Source: CANLBN01 sp050633825
GTDB lineage: Bacteria > Pseudomonadota > Gammaproteobacteria > Pseudomonadales > Cellvibrionaceae
DNA: 64,000 nt
NCBI GenBank assembly: GCA_050633825.1
Contig: JBOEHG010000015.1
Coordinates: 1-64,000 of the forward strand
Direction of reading: 5' to 3'
Part shown: piece by piece, positions 33,367-42,257 of the stretch
Layout of the letters: every line of letters starts with the position of its first letter
Position numbering within the stretch: position 1 is the stretch's first letter
Translations under genes and position numbers: made by a program
Notes under the pieces: generated by a model
Database searches by the model: none
Seen by the model: only the letters and a program-made list of their open reading frames with translations
What the model was told of the DNA's origin: nothing

Positions 33367-33750
33367 ATGAGTAGAACATTGATATCAAGTGGTTCTGAAT
33401 TCGAAAGAAAAATCGGGTATTCACGTGCAGTTGTAGACGGGGATTATGTGTTTGTCTCTGGTACGACAGGCTATAATTATGAAACTATGTCCATTTCAAG
33501 TGACCCAGTAGAACAAGCAGAGCAATGCTTTAAGAATATTGAACGAGCTCTTGCCGAAGCTGGTAGTAGTCTTGATAATATTGTGAGAGTTCATTATATA
33601 TACCCTGATAGAAATGATTTTGAACCTTGTTGGCCAGTATTTAAGAAATACCTTAGTAATGCGAGACCTGCTGCTACCATGTTTATTGCTGGCTTATTTG
33701 ATAATGCTATGAAACTAGAAATAGAAGTGACTGCTAGGTTAAATATATAA
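33367..33750 (+). CDS. RidA family protein
   Basis: 127 residues with the RidA/YjgF/UK114 trimeric fold: KIGYSRAVVDGDYVFVSGTT, QAEQCFKNIERALAEAGSSL, VRVHYIYPDRNDFEP and the active-site segment ARPAATMFIAGLFDNAMKLEIEVTA, including the conserved Arg and Glu. RidA proteins hydrolyse reactive 2-aminoacrylate-type imines; this one lacks the exact archetypal N-terminal motif and may belong to a Rid subfamily without proven activity. GGGGGG at 33355-33360 gives a strong ribosome site. Confidence 0.9.
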   Translation: MSRTLISSGSEFERKIGYSRAVVDGDYVFVSGTTGYNYETMSISSDPVEQAEQCFKNIERALAEAGSSLDNIVRVHYIYPDRNDFEPCWPVFKKYLSNARPAATMFIAGLFDNAMKLEIEVTARLNI

Positions 33751-33978
33751 GCAATCAATGACGCTATCAAAATAGCTTTCCTGCGCAGTTATTGGATATT
33801 AAAGGGATATATACTAAAGGGGAGTAATTAAAGGGGGCATATTCTCTTAATTGTTATCTGAAAGTAGTAATAGTTATAGAACGTAAAGAATTGATATTCT
33901 CTGCGATACTGTTACGCTTTTGAGCCGCATAAAAAATGCCATTATATTTTTTGCATAACTGCAAGCATTATTTTATAA

Positions 33979-34389
33979 ATGGTAATTGAGTCGAGTGTGA
34001 AAGAAATTAAATATAATAACTTGCGTATGGTTGCCACGGCTTCAGATGGGGAGTATTCTATGGCGCTTGCTGTAGCAAGTGGTTTTGCTGATTTTGTGGT
34101 TACTGTTGCTATCGATCAAAGAGACTTTGACGTAATATCGAAAGATGAAGAGCGTACGGCTTTTTTATGTGCTGCTTTTCATCACCCATTTCAACTTAAA
34201 AAAACTGCGCTAAACGAAGCAGAACAGCGTCACTATTTAGATGTAATTTTACATGCCTCTGCTTCTGATGTGGAAAATTTCTTGACCGAAAAAGATCATA
34301 GTGATGCCAATGGCGCTATTTCCAATTTTGTTAAAATTACAACTGAAAGAGAACAATATCTTATGCGTAAGGGAAAGTGGTTCGAATAA
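33979..34389 (+). CDS. Hypothetical protein
   Basis: 136 residues, acidic, without signal peptide or membrane helix; no family recognised. It has an N-terminal beta-rich part (RMVATASDGEYSMALAV, FVVTVAIDQRDFDVI) and a helical C-terminal half ending in REQYLMRKGKWFE. ATG 33979 has no good ribosome site, so the start is uncertain; a GTG follows at 33997. It is preceded by about 230 bases of AT-rich DNA and followed by a small terminator-like hairpin. Confidence 0.65.
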   Translation: MVIESSVKEIKYNNLRMVATASDGEYSMALAVASGFADFVVTVAIDQRDFDVISKDEERTAFLCAAFHHPFQLKKTALNEAEQRHYLDVILHASASDVENFLTEKDHSDANGAISNFVKITTEREQYLMRKGKWFE

Positions 34390-34393
34390 TAAT

Positions 34394-34420
34394 AATCACA
34401 ATTTTGAGTGATTTTTTATT
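34394..34420 (+). terminator. Terminator-like hairpin after the hypothetical gene
   Basis: AATCAC pairs with GTGATT across an 8-base loop, followed by TTTTATT. The stem is short and AT-rich, so the call is tentative. Confidence 0.45.
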
Positions 34421-34426
34421 ATGTTT

Positions 34427-36379
34427 CTATAATTGTTGAACTGGCATTTTTGCATAAATTTCCTTTGGTAAAGAAATTGATTCGACTTCTTTGTAAGTAA
34501 AACTGTTCGGTAAGTTATTACCTGCTTTGACAGTATAAAAGAGGGCATATTCGTCAATATTGGCAATTACTGCCTGTTGCTTGCTTTCACTTGGTGTTAT
34601 AAATAATTGCAAACGTTGTAGTATTTTTCCTATCCAAAAACTACCTGAGTAACGAACGATAGGTGCTGCTAATATAAGACCTGTTAAAACCGGTAACAAC
34701 CACCAAAAGAACTCAGGTGCATAAAAATAGCTTAAGCCTCCCCAAATAACCGCACTAAAACTTACAATTGCAGTGGCTTTTAAGGCTTCTTTCCAGGGTA
34801 TATTGCGTCCATTTCTGGGTTGGCTATTCCAAATAACATCGGCACCAACCAATGTGCAAATGACAACATAAGCATGAAAAATCATCATGATAGGAGCTAT
34901 TACTATTGCGGTAATGATTTCAAGCAGCGTGCTGATGAATAAACTCAAACGATTCCCAAATGCTTTGGGGCTTTTTAAGAAAGCTAGAGTGAAAGAGAGT
35001 ATTTTTGGTGTCAATAGTAGTAATGCTGTTAAGCCAAAGAGAGAATAAATCAATTCGGGGTTAACAATTTTCCAATTAGGGAATAGTTGGTAAGGTTGCG
35101 TAAAGAACTGGTTGCTATTGAGTGCTGTTAATATTGCATCTGTTGTTCCCAGCGTTAACATAATCAGCCATAAGAATGAAGAAATATAGGCCATTGCCCC
35201 GAATAACATATGGAGGCGGCTAATCCAATGTAGCCCCTTACTGGAGATCAATTTTAAATGTTGAATATTACCCTGTGCCCAACGTCTATCGCGGGTGATA
35301 AAGTCGATAATATTACTGGGAACTTCTTCATAACTATCGACACGCTCGGTTACGGTTAATACTTGCCAGCCTCCGCGTTTGAGCAAAGCCGCTTCTACAA
35401 AATCATGACTTAAAATTTCCCCGCCAAAGGGAGGAGGGCCTATGAGTGTTGGTAAACCACAGTGCTCGATAAAGGCTTGGGTTCGGATAATTGCATTGTG
35501 ACCCCAGTAATTACCAGTATCTGTTTGCCAGAAGCTATTACCAGTCGCGAGAAGAGGGCAGTATAATTCAGCGGAAAACTGCAAAAACCGGCCAAAGAAT
35601 GTTTCTTGACGTACAGGTATAGGAATCGTCTGTATTAAGCCAGCATTGGGGTTGGCTTCCATTTTTGCTGTTAGAGAAATTAATGTTTCTCCTCCCATAA
35701 TACTATCAGCATCTAGTACAACCATATATTCATAATGTTTCCCCCAACGCTTACAAAAATCAGCCACATTGCCGACCTTTCTATGGGTATTGTTTTCACG
35801 ACGGCGGTAAAATAAATTAATATTGAGTGTTTTTAAACGTTTTTTTAATATGGCCCATGCTTCTTTCTCTTGGGATGCAATAGCTATATTTGTACTATCA
35901 CTGAGTAAGAAGAAGTCAAAATAATCTTGTTTACTGGTCGCAGCTAATGAGCGCAGTGTTGACTCTATTCCTGCCATTACTCGAGCAACATCTTCATTGT
36001 ATATAGGCATAATAATGGCAGTTCTATTATTCTTATTTAATTCTATATCGTTAACAGTCTTATTTTTTGCTGTTCTTAGTGTGAGTGGGTCTTTATTGAA
36101 GAGTAATAATGCGAAACCAATCAAGGCACTCCAAAAAGCAAGGCTAATCCAAGCAAAACAAAGAGTGAAAAGAATAAAAATACAATAATCTAATAAGGTC
36201 GCGGCATTAACATTAATAATGTCCAACATCATAAACGAGCCGTACAATGTTGTTGCTAACACAAGTAGGCAATACAGTGGCGCTCTCCATTGATGTAAAG
36301 GTATACGGTATAGAGGGATATCTGCTTTTAGATTTGAAGCCTTATTTGTTTTCATTGCGTCTACTTTCTGTATGCTCAT
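34427..36379 (-). CDS. opgH: Periplasmic glucan glucosyltransferase OpgH/MdoH
   Basis: 650 residues, inner membrane family-2 glycosyltransferase that polymerises UDP-glucose into the glucan backbone. Two N-terminal helices precede the cytoplasmic domain with NRTAIIMPIYNEDVARV, the catalytic Asp region YMVVLDADSIMGGE, the HDFVEAALL general-base Asp region and the acceptor motif RDRRWAQGN (QxxRW-like). Several C-terminal helices follow. It is shorter than E. coli OpgH (about 847) because both termini are reduced. opgG lies ten bases upstream, forming the opgGH operon. Confidence 0.94.
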   Translation of the reverse strand: MSIQKVDAMKTNKASNLKADIPLYRIPLHQWRAPLYCLLVLATTLYGSFMMLDIINVNAATLLDYCIFILFTLCFAWISLAFWSALIGFALLLFNKDPLTLRTAKNKTVNDIELNKNNRTAIIMPIYNEDVARVMAGIESTLRSLAATSKQDYFDFFLLSDSTNIAIASQEKEAWAILKKRLKTLNINLFYRRRENNTHRKVGNVADFCKRWGKHYEYMVVLDADSIMGGETLISLTAKMEANPNAGLIQTIPIPVRQETFFGRFLQFSAELYCPLLATGNSFWQTDTGNYWGHNAIIRTQAFIEHCGLPTLIGPPPFGGEILSHDFVEAALLKRGGWQVLTVTERVDSYEEVPSNIIDFITRDRRWAQGNIQHLKLISSKGLHWISRLHMLFGAMAYISSFLWLIMLTLGTTDAILTALNSNQFFTQPYQLFPNWKIVNPELIYSLFGLTALLLLTPKILSFTLAFLKSPKAFGNRLSLFISTLLEIITAIVIAPIMMIFHAYVVICTLVGADVIWNSQPRNGRNIPWKEALKATAIVSFSAVIWGGLSYFYAPEFFWWLLPVLTGLILAAPIVRYSGSFWIGKILQRLQLFITPSESKQQAVIANIDEYALFYTVKAGNNLPNSFTYKEVESISLPKEIYAKMPVQQL

Positions 36380-36388
36380 AACGGTGGT

Positions 36389-37981
36389 TTATTTCACTTC
36401 GTCCGGATGCCAAACATAGCTCCAGGTCTCTGTTATTTGCTGTTCCCCTAATAGTAATGAAAGGCTCATATCAATAGGCTCATTGGTAATGGCTTCTAAT
36501 TTAAAAGACGCTCGCCAGGTTTTCTTATCAGGCAAAGGAAAAACCATAAGGTCACTAATCACTCCCCGATTATTAACGAGTTTAGGTTTAATAGGCATTT
36601 CGGGGTTAAGACTATTTTCTGGCCAGCCGGCAAAATCAATAATAAATTGGCGTTTTGTTTTAGGAGGAGGGTTTTTAGTACCAGGTAATGCCCCCCAGCC
36701 ATTACGTGTTTGTACGACTTTTCCAAGGCTAGTTTGATGCGGTGTATCAATAATATTAAGTTCGTAACTTATTTTTAATTTTTCACCTGCTTTAAGACCT
36801 TTTTGAGGCACCCAGTAGGCAACAATATTATCGTTAGTTTCATCGGATGTGGGGATCTCCACTAATTCTACGCGACCTTCTCCCCAACTGTTATTTTTAG
36901 GTTTAACCCATAAGCTAGGTCTACGGTCATAAAATGCTTCTGTATCTTGATAATTATTAAATTGACGGTCTCTTTGCAGTAAACCAAAACCTTGAGGTTG
37001 ATTGTTGGTAAATGTACTGACGTGTAAGTTTTTAGGGTTTGATAAGGGTCTCCATATCCACTCATGATTATTGGTTGCAAGTAATAAGCCATCAGAGTCG
37101 TGTACTTCAGGTCGAAAGTCATCTTCCCGATTAATACTATTTTCTCCATAGAAGAACATGCTGGTTATTGGTGCAATGCCAATTTTTTTAATATCATTTC
37201 GAGCAAATAAATCTACATCAACTGAAATTTTGGTAGGTAAACCAGGAAGTAATTCAAAACGATAAGCCCCGGTCACTGACTGACTTTCTAAAAGGGCATA
37301 AATAGTCAATGATGTTGCTTTTGATGTCGGTTTAACTAACCAGAACTCTGTAAAGTGGGGGAACTCTTCGCCGCTGGGTTCGGCGGTATCAATGGCCAAG
37401 CCGCGCGCCGAAACACCATATAATAAACCCGGCCCTAAGGGGCGAAAGTATGAAGCGCCTTGGAAAACAATAAGCTCATCTTTATAATTTTTATTATTAA
37501 GTGGGTAATGAACCCGTAAACCCGAAAAATTAATATCTGATTGCGTAAGGTCTCTAACGGTATGAGATTCACCATCGTAACGAAAAAAATCGCGAGAGAA
37601 TGGAATATTAATAATGCTGTCTTCAACGATTTCATAAATTGATACTGGTTTTTTATATAAAAAACCGGGGTGAAAGAGTTGTATTTCAAATAGGGATTCG
37701 TTTTTCCAAATGGCTTTTTCTGTTAAAAAGCGTATGTCTCGATACTCTTGATAATCTAATTCTTTGAGCTCAGTAGGGATTGCCTCTTCGTTACTAACAT
37801 AAGCCTCTTTGGCTTTATCCATTGCTTTGTAGATCATTTTTTGATGCAGGTGCTCTACATCCGTTATATTTTTTAAGGGCTGCGCTTCTGTCAGTGAAGA
37901 GCATAAAGCTATATATAGAGTAAGTGTTACCCACCGTACTGGATTGAACGGCGACATTTTTGAAAAACTAAATATGCTCAT
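36389..37981 (-). CDS. opgG: Periplasmic glucan biosynthesis protein OpgG/MdoG
   Basis: About 530 residues. A signal peptide (VRWVTLTLYIALCSSLTEA) precedes a periplasmic beta-sandwich. Family stretches are YRDIRFLTEKAIW near the N terminus, IWRPLSNPKNLHVSTF, GFGLLQRDRQFNNYQDTEAF and YEPRPSLWV-like YDRRPSLWV. OpgG is needed for branching or release of osmoregulated periplasmic glucans made by OpgH. The start is unsettled: ATG 37981, ATG 37957 and a GTG at 38023 are in frame and none has a convincing ribosome site. Confidence 0.92.
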   Translation of the reverse strand: MSIFSFSKMSPFNPVRWVTLTLYIALCSSLTEAQPLKNITDVEHLHQKMIYKAMDKAKEAYVSNEEAIPTELKELDYQEYRDIRFLTEKAIWKNESLFEIQLFHPGFLYKKPVSIYEIVEDSIINIPFSRDFFRYDGESHTVRDLTQSDINFSGLRVHYPLNNKNYKDELIVFQGASYFRPLGPGLLYGVSARGLAIDTAEPSGEEFPHFTEFWLVKPTSKATSLTIYALLESQSVTGAYRFELLPGLPTKISVDVDLFARNDIKKIGIAPITSMFFYGENSINREDDFRPEVHDSDGLLLATNNHEWIWRPLSNPKNLHVSTFTNNQPQGFGLLQRDRQFNNYQDTEAFYDRRPSLWVKPKNNSWGEGRVELVEIPTSDETNDNIVAYWVPQKGLKAGEKLKISYELNIIDTPHQTSLGKVVQTRNGWGALPGTKNPPPKTKRQFIIDFAGWPENSLNPEMPIKPKLVNNRGVISDLMVFPLPDKKTWRASFKLEAITNEPIDMSLSLLLGEQQITETWSYVWHPDEVK

Positions 37982-38252
37982 AAGCTTACTATCGTAAAAG
38001 TTCTTGCTTTTGCTACGCCACACTACACTGAAAAAGCAAAATGCTTTTCATTCATTGTTTGGTTTTATGATGTTTATTAGTAAGTACCAGAAGGGTGCTA
38101 TGAAAAGTGTGATGTAATAGGCAAAAAGCTTGTTTGTTTAATGATCAAAAGTTAATAGTTTTGAATCACTTGCTCGGTAAGTCATAGTATTTTTAACTTA
38201 GGAACAAGTCAAAGTAATAAAGGTGAACTAGTCTACATATTAATAAGATGGC

Positions 38253-38549
38253 TTATATTTTATGCGGGCCGAAAAAATGAATAATTAATAACCATTTTTC
38301 TTTTCTTGATAATTGCTTGATTTCATATTCACGGCGGCTAGCAGAACTACGAGAATGGCCGTTTTCTAAATAGTTTAAGGCAATAGGCTTTCGTCCATAA
38401 AAAAACTTTGCCCCACGCTTTGCTTTATGCTTTTGCCAGCGCTTAATGAAGTCAGTGGTAATGCCGGTATACAGGCGGCCATCACTGGCAGCAATAATAT
38501 ACACTTGCCAACCCTGAACGTTAGTTTTTGGAATGTTTAATGTGCTCAA
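38253..38549 (-). CDS. GIY-YIG nuclease-fold protein (YhbQ-like)
   Basis: 98 residues. The GIY-like strand GWQVYIIAASDGRLYTGITT carries the two Tyr motifs, followed by the catalytic-type Arg in KRWQKHKAKRGAKFF and Glu in REYEIKQLSRKEKW. This is the YhbQ/UPF0213 group of small stand-alone GIY-YIG nucleases, possibly active on damaged or branched DNA. The start codon at 38549 lies inside the upstream J-domain gene, a 29-base overlap in another frame; no later start preserves the first strand. Confidence 0.9.
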   Translation of the reverse strand: MSTLNIPKTNVQGWQVYIIAASDGRLYTGITTDFIKRWQKHKAKRGAKFFYGRKPIALNYLENGHSRSSASRREYEIKQLSRKEKWLLIIHFFGPHKI

Positions 38550-39021
38550 TGAGTTTGTCTTTGGCTTGATTAATTTGTGCTGCTAAATAGTCACTACCAC
38601 CTCTATCAGGGTGGTTCTTTTGCATAAGTTCTTTATGGCGTTTAGTAATTTGCTCGATACTGTTGATTTCATCAAAACCAAAAATTTCTTTTGCCTGTGC
38701 AATAGTCATATTTGAGAAGTTAGCTTCGGTAGGCTGTTTTGCATTGTGTGATTGCTTTTTTTTACGCCAATTTTGCAAAAAAGGCATAACACGTAATGCG
38801 AGAAAGAAAAGTTTTTGTGCGATAGGAAGCAAAGCGGCAATACCGGCTGCAAGCCAATGTAACTTTCCTGTGACCACCAAAATGATCAACACGAAGGCCA
38901 GTAAATATAAACCATATTTTAAAAATATCTTTGGCCTTTTTTCTGCTGGTTGTTGTTTAATATAGCGGATAAAATAAAATAGCCCGGCAATGGCTATAAC
39001 AACAAGTAGGGGTTTAATCAT
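38521..39021 (-). CDS. Membrane-anchored J-domain protein
   Basis: 166 residues. Two hydrophobic stretches near residues 3-18 and 32-72 precede a C-terminal J domain (about 108-160) with TIAQAKEIFGF, the KNHPDRGGSD loop containing the essential HPD tripeptide, and AAQINQAKDKL. The layout recalls TIM14/DjlA-type co-chaperones that hold DnaK near the membrane. The next gene on the strand overlaps its end. Confidence 0.9.
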   Translation of the reverse strand: MIKPLLVVIAIAGLFYFIRYIKQQPAEKRPKIFLKYGLYLLAFVLIILVVTGKLHWLAAGIAALLPIAQKLFFLALRVMPFLQNWRKKKQSHNAKQPTEANFSNMTIAQAKEIFGFDEINSIEQITKRHKELMQKNHPDRGGSDYLAAQINQAKDKLIEHIKHSKN

Positions 39022-39054
39022 GGTTAATAAAATTCTACGTTAATAAATGTCAAG

Positions 39055-40596
39055 TTAATAAAATTCAAATTGGATATTAAGTGGTTCCAGATAACGCTGT
39101 TCTTGCAGTAAATTTCGATAGCTTAATGGATGTTCATCTAACCATTCATCGGCAAATTGTAAAATAATATTTTGATCTTGAATGGTAATAGTGGGTAAAT
39201 CAATATCATCTTCACGTCGATGATTAAGTAATACTGCTAAGCGTAAACAAGCAAAAAAAACGGATAAAAACTGCTGGGTTTCAGCAGTGAGAATCATTAA
39301 TCGCTCAGAGCGGATTTTGCGCCGGTGAGCGCCAACAAATAATGCCAATAGCTCCTGTTCAAAGCGGCTAAAGCCTGCCATATCGGTGTGTTTTAAAAGG
39401 TAGGCTCCATGATGATGATAGCCAGAGTGAGATACGCTTAAACCAATTTCATGTAGTAATGCCGCCCAGTGTAAAATTTTGCGGACGTTAACACCATTAA
39501 CGATAGGAGAGGGGAATGACCGAATGAAATATTTAAGTGTTTTATAAACGCGTTCAGCCTGCTCTCGATCGATTTGATGTTGTTCGATTAATTTATCGAC
39601 GGTGTGGTCGCGCATATCTTGTGCTGATAAACGGCCCAATGTATCGTAGATCAAGCCTTCTTTTAAGGTTGTATCAACAACATGGACTTCATCTAATTGT
39701 AATTGATCAAAAATAGCCGATAAGATAATGATGCCAGCAGGCAAGACACTGGCCCGTTGGCTCGATATTCCGCTGAGGTCGAATAATTCACCGTGTTGTT
39801 TTAGTTGATCGACTAAGGCATTTAGCCCTTCTCTAGTAACAACACCAGTAACGACATCGGCTGGCATTAATTCGCTGATTGCTCTCATGGTGCCTGAACT
39901 TCCTACGGCAATGTCCCAACCCTGCCGGCGATAGCGCCTAATGATCAATTCTAATTCTAAGCAGGTTGCGTAGTAAGCCTCATTGATCATCTTTTGTGTG
40001 ATACGTCCAGCAATGGCTCCAGATTCATCAGCAAAATAATTATCACTGTAAGTCACACAGCCAATGCTTAAGCTTTCCATCAGCTGTGGTTGTTGGCCTT
40101 TTTTTAAATTAAGTCCAGCTTTACCGCTACCGATAATAAATTCTGTACTACCGCCACCTATATCAATGATAAGCGGTTTACCTTTATCGGCACTAATATC
40201 ATGGGATACACCTAAGTAGACGAGTCGTGCTTCTTCATAGCCGGAAATAATATCAATAGTATGACCAAGTGCTGCTTCTGCTTCGGTAATAAAGGCACTG
40301 GCATTTTTGGCACTTCGAAGCGCTTTGGTGCCGACGACTCGAACTTGTTCTGGGGGGATCTCTCGGATCCGTTCCTGAAAACAGCTCAAGCAGTGAAGTG
40401 CACGGGCTTGTGCTTCTTCAGAAAGGTTTTTGTTACGCTTTAAACCTTTAGCGATTTGGACCATTTCTTTAACGCGATCTACTGTTTCTAAGACGCCGTT
40501 GTTGACCTTAACAATTAACATATGAAAACTATTAGAGCCAAGATCTATAGCGGCAAAGTAAGGTGAGTCGGTCGATGTTGAAAGGTTCTCAGTCAT
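39055..40596 (-). CDS. ppx: Exopolyphosphatase / pppGpp phosphatase (Ppx/GppA)
   Basis: 513 residues. The N-terminal ASKHA nucleotide-fold is marked by FAAIDLGSNSFHMLIVKV, VGTKALRSAKN, PLIIDIGGGSTEFIIG and SLSIGCVTYSDNYF, followed by VGSSGTMRAI. The C-terminal HD-like domain contains ALLHEIGLSVSHSGYHHHGA. The length (about 500) fits exopolyphosphatase. It removes terminal phosphates from polyphosphate; pppGpp hydrolysis cannot be excluded. The chosen ATG 40596 is near the conserved start; an in-frame TTG at 40617 is unlikely. Confidence 0.93.
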   Translation of the reverse strand: MTENLSTSTDSPYFAAIDLGSNSFHMLIVKVNNGVLETVDRVKEMVQIAKGLKRNKNLSEEAQARALHCLSCFQERIREIPPEQVRVVGTKALRSAKNASAFITEAEAALGHTIDIISGYEEARLVYLGVSHDISADKGKPLIIDIGGGSTEFIIGSGKAGLNLKKGQQPQLMESLSIGCVTYSDNYFADESGAIAGRITQKMINEAYYATCLELELIIRRYRRQGWDIAVGSSGTMRAISELMPADVVTGVVTREGLNALVDQLKQHGELFDLSGISSQRASVLPAGIIILSAIFDQLQLDEVHVVDTTLKEGLIYDTLGRLSAQDMRDHTVDKLIEQHQIDREQAERVYKTLKYFIRSFPSPIVNGVNVRKILHWAALLHEIGLSVSHSGYHHHGAYLLKHTDMAGFSRFEQELLALFVGAHRRKIRSERLMILTAETQQFLSVFFACLRLAVLLNHRREDDIDLPTITIQDQNIILQFADEWLDEHPLSYRNLLQEQRYLEPLNIQFEFY

Positions 40597-40741
40597 ATGT
40601 AAGTAAGTATTACTCAAAACAGCATTATATGGTAGTGGAAGTGTTTAGTATCATCCAGTTGTCATTTTCATATGATGTAAATATGTTAGTCTGCGCGTTT
40701 ATTGTATTGATTAAAATTATACTTCAATTAAAGGGGGGAGA

Positions 40742-41350
40742 ATGTCTGATTTAAATACGCGTGATGTATTTGGTCTATCAGTACTTAAAAATAACCATCC
40801 AGACATTCGCCGAATTAGGCGGGAAGGGGGTGTTGCAACTATTCATGGTAATAAGTTCTGGAAGTCTACCAGCCTGATGATTGATTACCTGACCGCTTTT
40901 TCGCCCCCTAAGCATTGGCGTGTGTTGGAAATAGGTTGTGGTTGGGGTGTCAGTGGCATTTATTGTGCTAAGGCCTTCACCAGTCAAGTGACAGCTTTGG
41001 ATGCGGACGAGTCAGTCTTCCCTTATTTGCAGCATCATGCTGAACTTAATGGTGTTAGTGTGGACACAGTTAAGTGCCGATATGAAAAAGTGACAACCAA
41101 GATGTTGTCTGACTTTGATATGATTATTGGGTCAGATGTTTGTTTTTGGGATGAAATGGCGCCACTGCTAGTAAACTTGATCAATAGGGCCTACAAAGCT
41201 GGGGTTAAGCGAGTGGTAATGACCGATCCCGGAAGAGAACCGTTTCGTATAATGGCAGAGAAGTGTGTTAATAAATTTGATGCCATTTATGAAAGTTGGT
41301 CAGTCCCTCATCCTTATAATACCTCGGGTTTAGTACTGGATATCGGATAA
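40742..41350 (+). CDS. Class I SAM-dependent methyltransferase
   Basis: 202 residues. SAM motif I is VLEIGCGWGVSGIYCA, motif II VTALDADESVFPYL and motif IV-like FDMIIGSDVCFWDEMAPL. This layout resembles the METTL21/Nnt1-type protein methyltransferases (PF10294) where the post-motif is D/N-xx-Y/F; the substrate is unknown. GGGGGAG at 40733-40739 precedes the start closely. Divergent from ppx; msrA follows 33 bases after. Confidence 0.85.
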   Translation: MSDLNTRDVFGLSVLKNNHPDIRRIRREGGVATIHGNKFWKSTSLMIDYLTAFSPPKHWRVLEIGCGWGVSGIYCAKAFTSQVTALDADESVFPYLQHHAELNGVSVDTVKCRYEKVTTKMLSDFDMIIGSDVCFWDEMAPLLVNLINRAYKAGVKRVVMTDPGREPFRIMAEKCVNKFDAIYESWSVPHPYNTSGLVLDIG

Positions 41351-41383
41351 TCGTTATTTTTAAAGTAAAATAGTAGGTTAATT

Positions 41384-42025
41384 ATGTTTATTAGAAACCC
41401 TGCCAAAGACACAATGCCTGATGCTGAATCAGCTCTGCCGGGAAGAGAATCACCAGTGTCTATTAGCAATGAACACTATGTACTGAAAACTCCTATACAA
41501 CCACCTTACCCAGAGGGCAGTGAGCAGATCATTGTAGGTATGGGCTGTTTTTGGGGAGCAGAGAAAGCATTTTGGTCATTGCCCGGTATTATTACTACTG
41601 CTGTTGGTTATAGTGCAGGTTATACGCCCAACCCAAGTTATGAAGAGGTTTGTTCTGGAAAGACAGGGCACAATGAAGTTGTATTAATTGTATTTGATCC
41701 CAAAAAAATCAGCTTGGATACTATCTTAAAAGTTTTCTGGGAGTCTCATAACCCAACGCAAGGTATGCGACAAGGCAATGATCGTGGTACACAATATCGT
41801 TCAGGTATTTACGTGCATAACAACGATCAACAAGTGCAGGCAGAAACATCAAAGCAACGCTATCAACAATCCATTAGTCAGCAATCGGGTTTTGAAAGCG
41901 CAGTAATTACAACAGAGATAATCGAGGCCGGAGAATTTTATTTTGCCGAAGACTACCACCAACAATATTTAGCTAAGAACCCTAATGGTTATTGTGGTCT
42001 GGGTGGAATAGGGATTTGTTATTAA
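41384..42025 (+). CDS. msrA: Peptide methionine-S-sulfoxide reductase MsrA
   Basis: 213 residues with a 45-residue extension before the core, as in E. coli MsrA. The catalytic Cys55 is in VGMGCFWGAEKAFW. Other signatures are GYSAGYTPNPSYEEVCSGKT, GHNEVVLIVFDP, NPTQGMRQGNDRGTQYRSGI and EDYHQQYLAKNPNGYCG with the resolving Cys. It reduces the S-epimer of methionine sulfoxide using thioredoxin. A hairpin terminator lies 28 bases after the stop. Confidence 0.96.
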   Translation: MFIRNPAKDTMPDAESALPGRESPVSISNEHYVLKTPIQPPYPEGSEQIIVGMGCFWGAEKAFWSLPGIITTAVGYSAGYTPNPSYEEVCSGKTGHNEVVLIVFDPKKISLDTILKVFWESHNPTQGMRQGNDRGTQYRSGIYVHNNDQQVQAETSKQRYQQSISQQSGFESAVITTEIIEAGEFYFAEDYHQQYLAKNPNGYCGLGGIGICY

Positions 42026-42053
42026 AACTTAACTTTTATAAAAACTACATTGG

Positions 42054-42077
42054 AAGCTTTAGCAATAAAGCTTTTAA
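42054..42077 (+). terminator. Terminator of msrA
   Basis: AAGCTTTA (42054-42061) pairs with TAAAGCTT (42066-42073) around a GCAA tetraloop, followed by TTAATT. Confidence 0.55.
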
Positions 42078-42257
42078 TTAAACAGTAAAAAATATTATTC
42101 ACGTTATTAACTTTTCATTATTTTCGGTAATCAATTACATCACTAATAGTAGTGACCTTAGCTATTATTAGTGATTGTGCCAATAAAACTTCCCTACTAC
42201 TATTTATTCCATTGAACCTGTATTCCTTTTTAAAAAATATAATAAAGGAGGATGAAA

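Noticed and set aside
42026..42257. Possible attC after msrA
   Set aside because: No complementary core boxes; the inverted repeat is an ordinary terminator.
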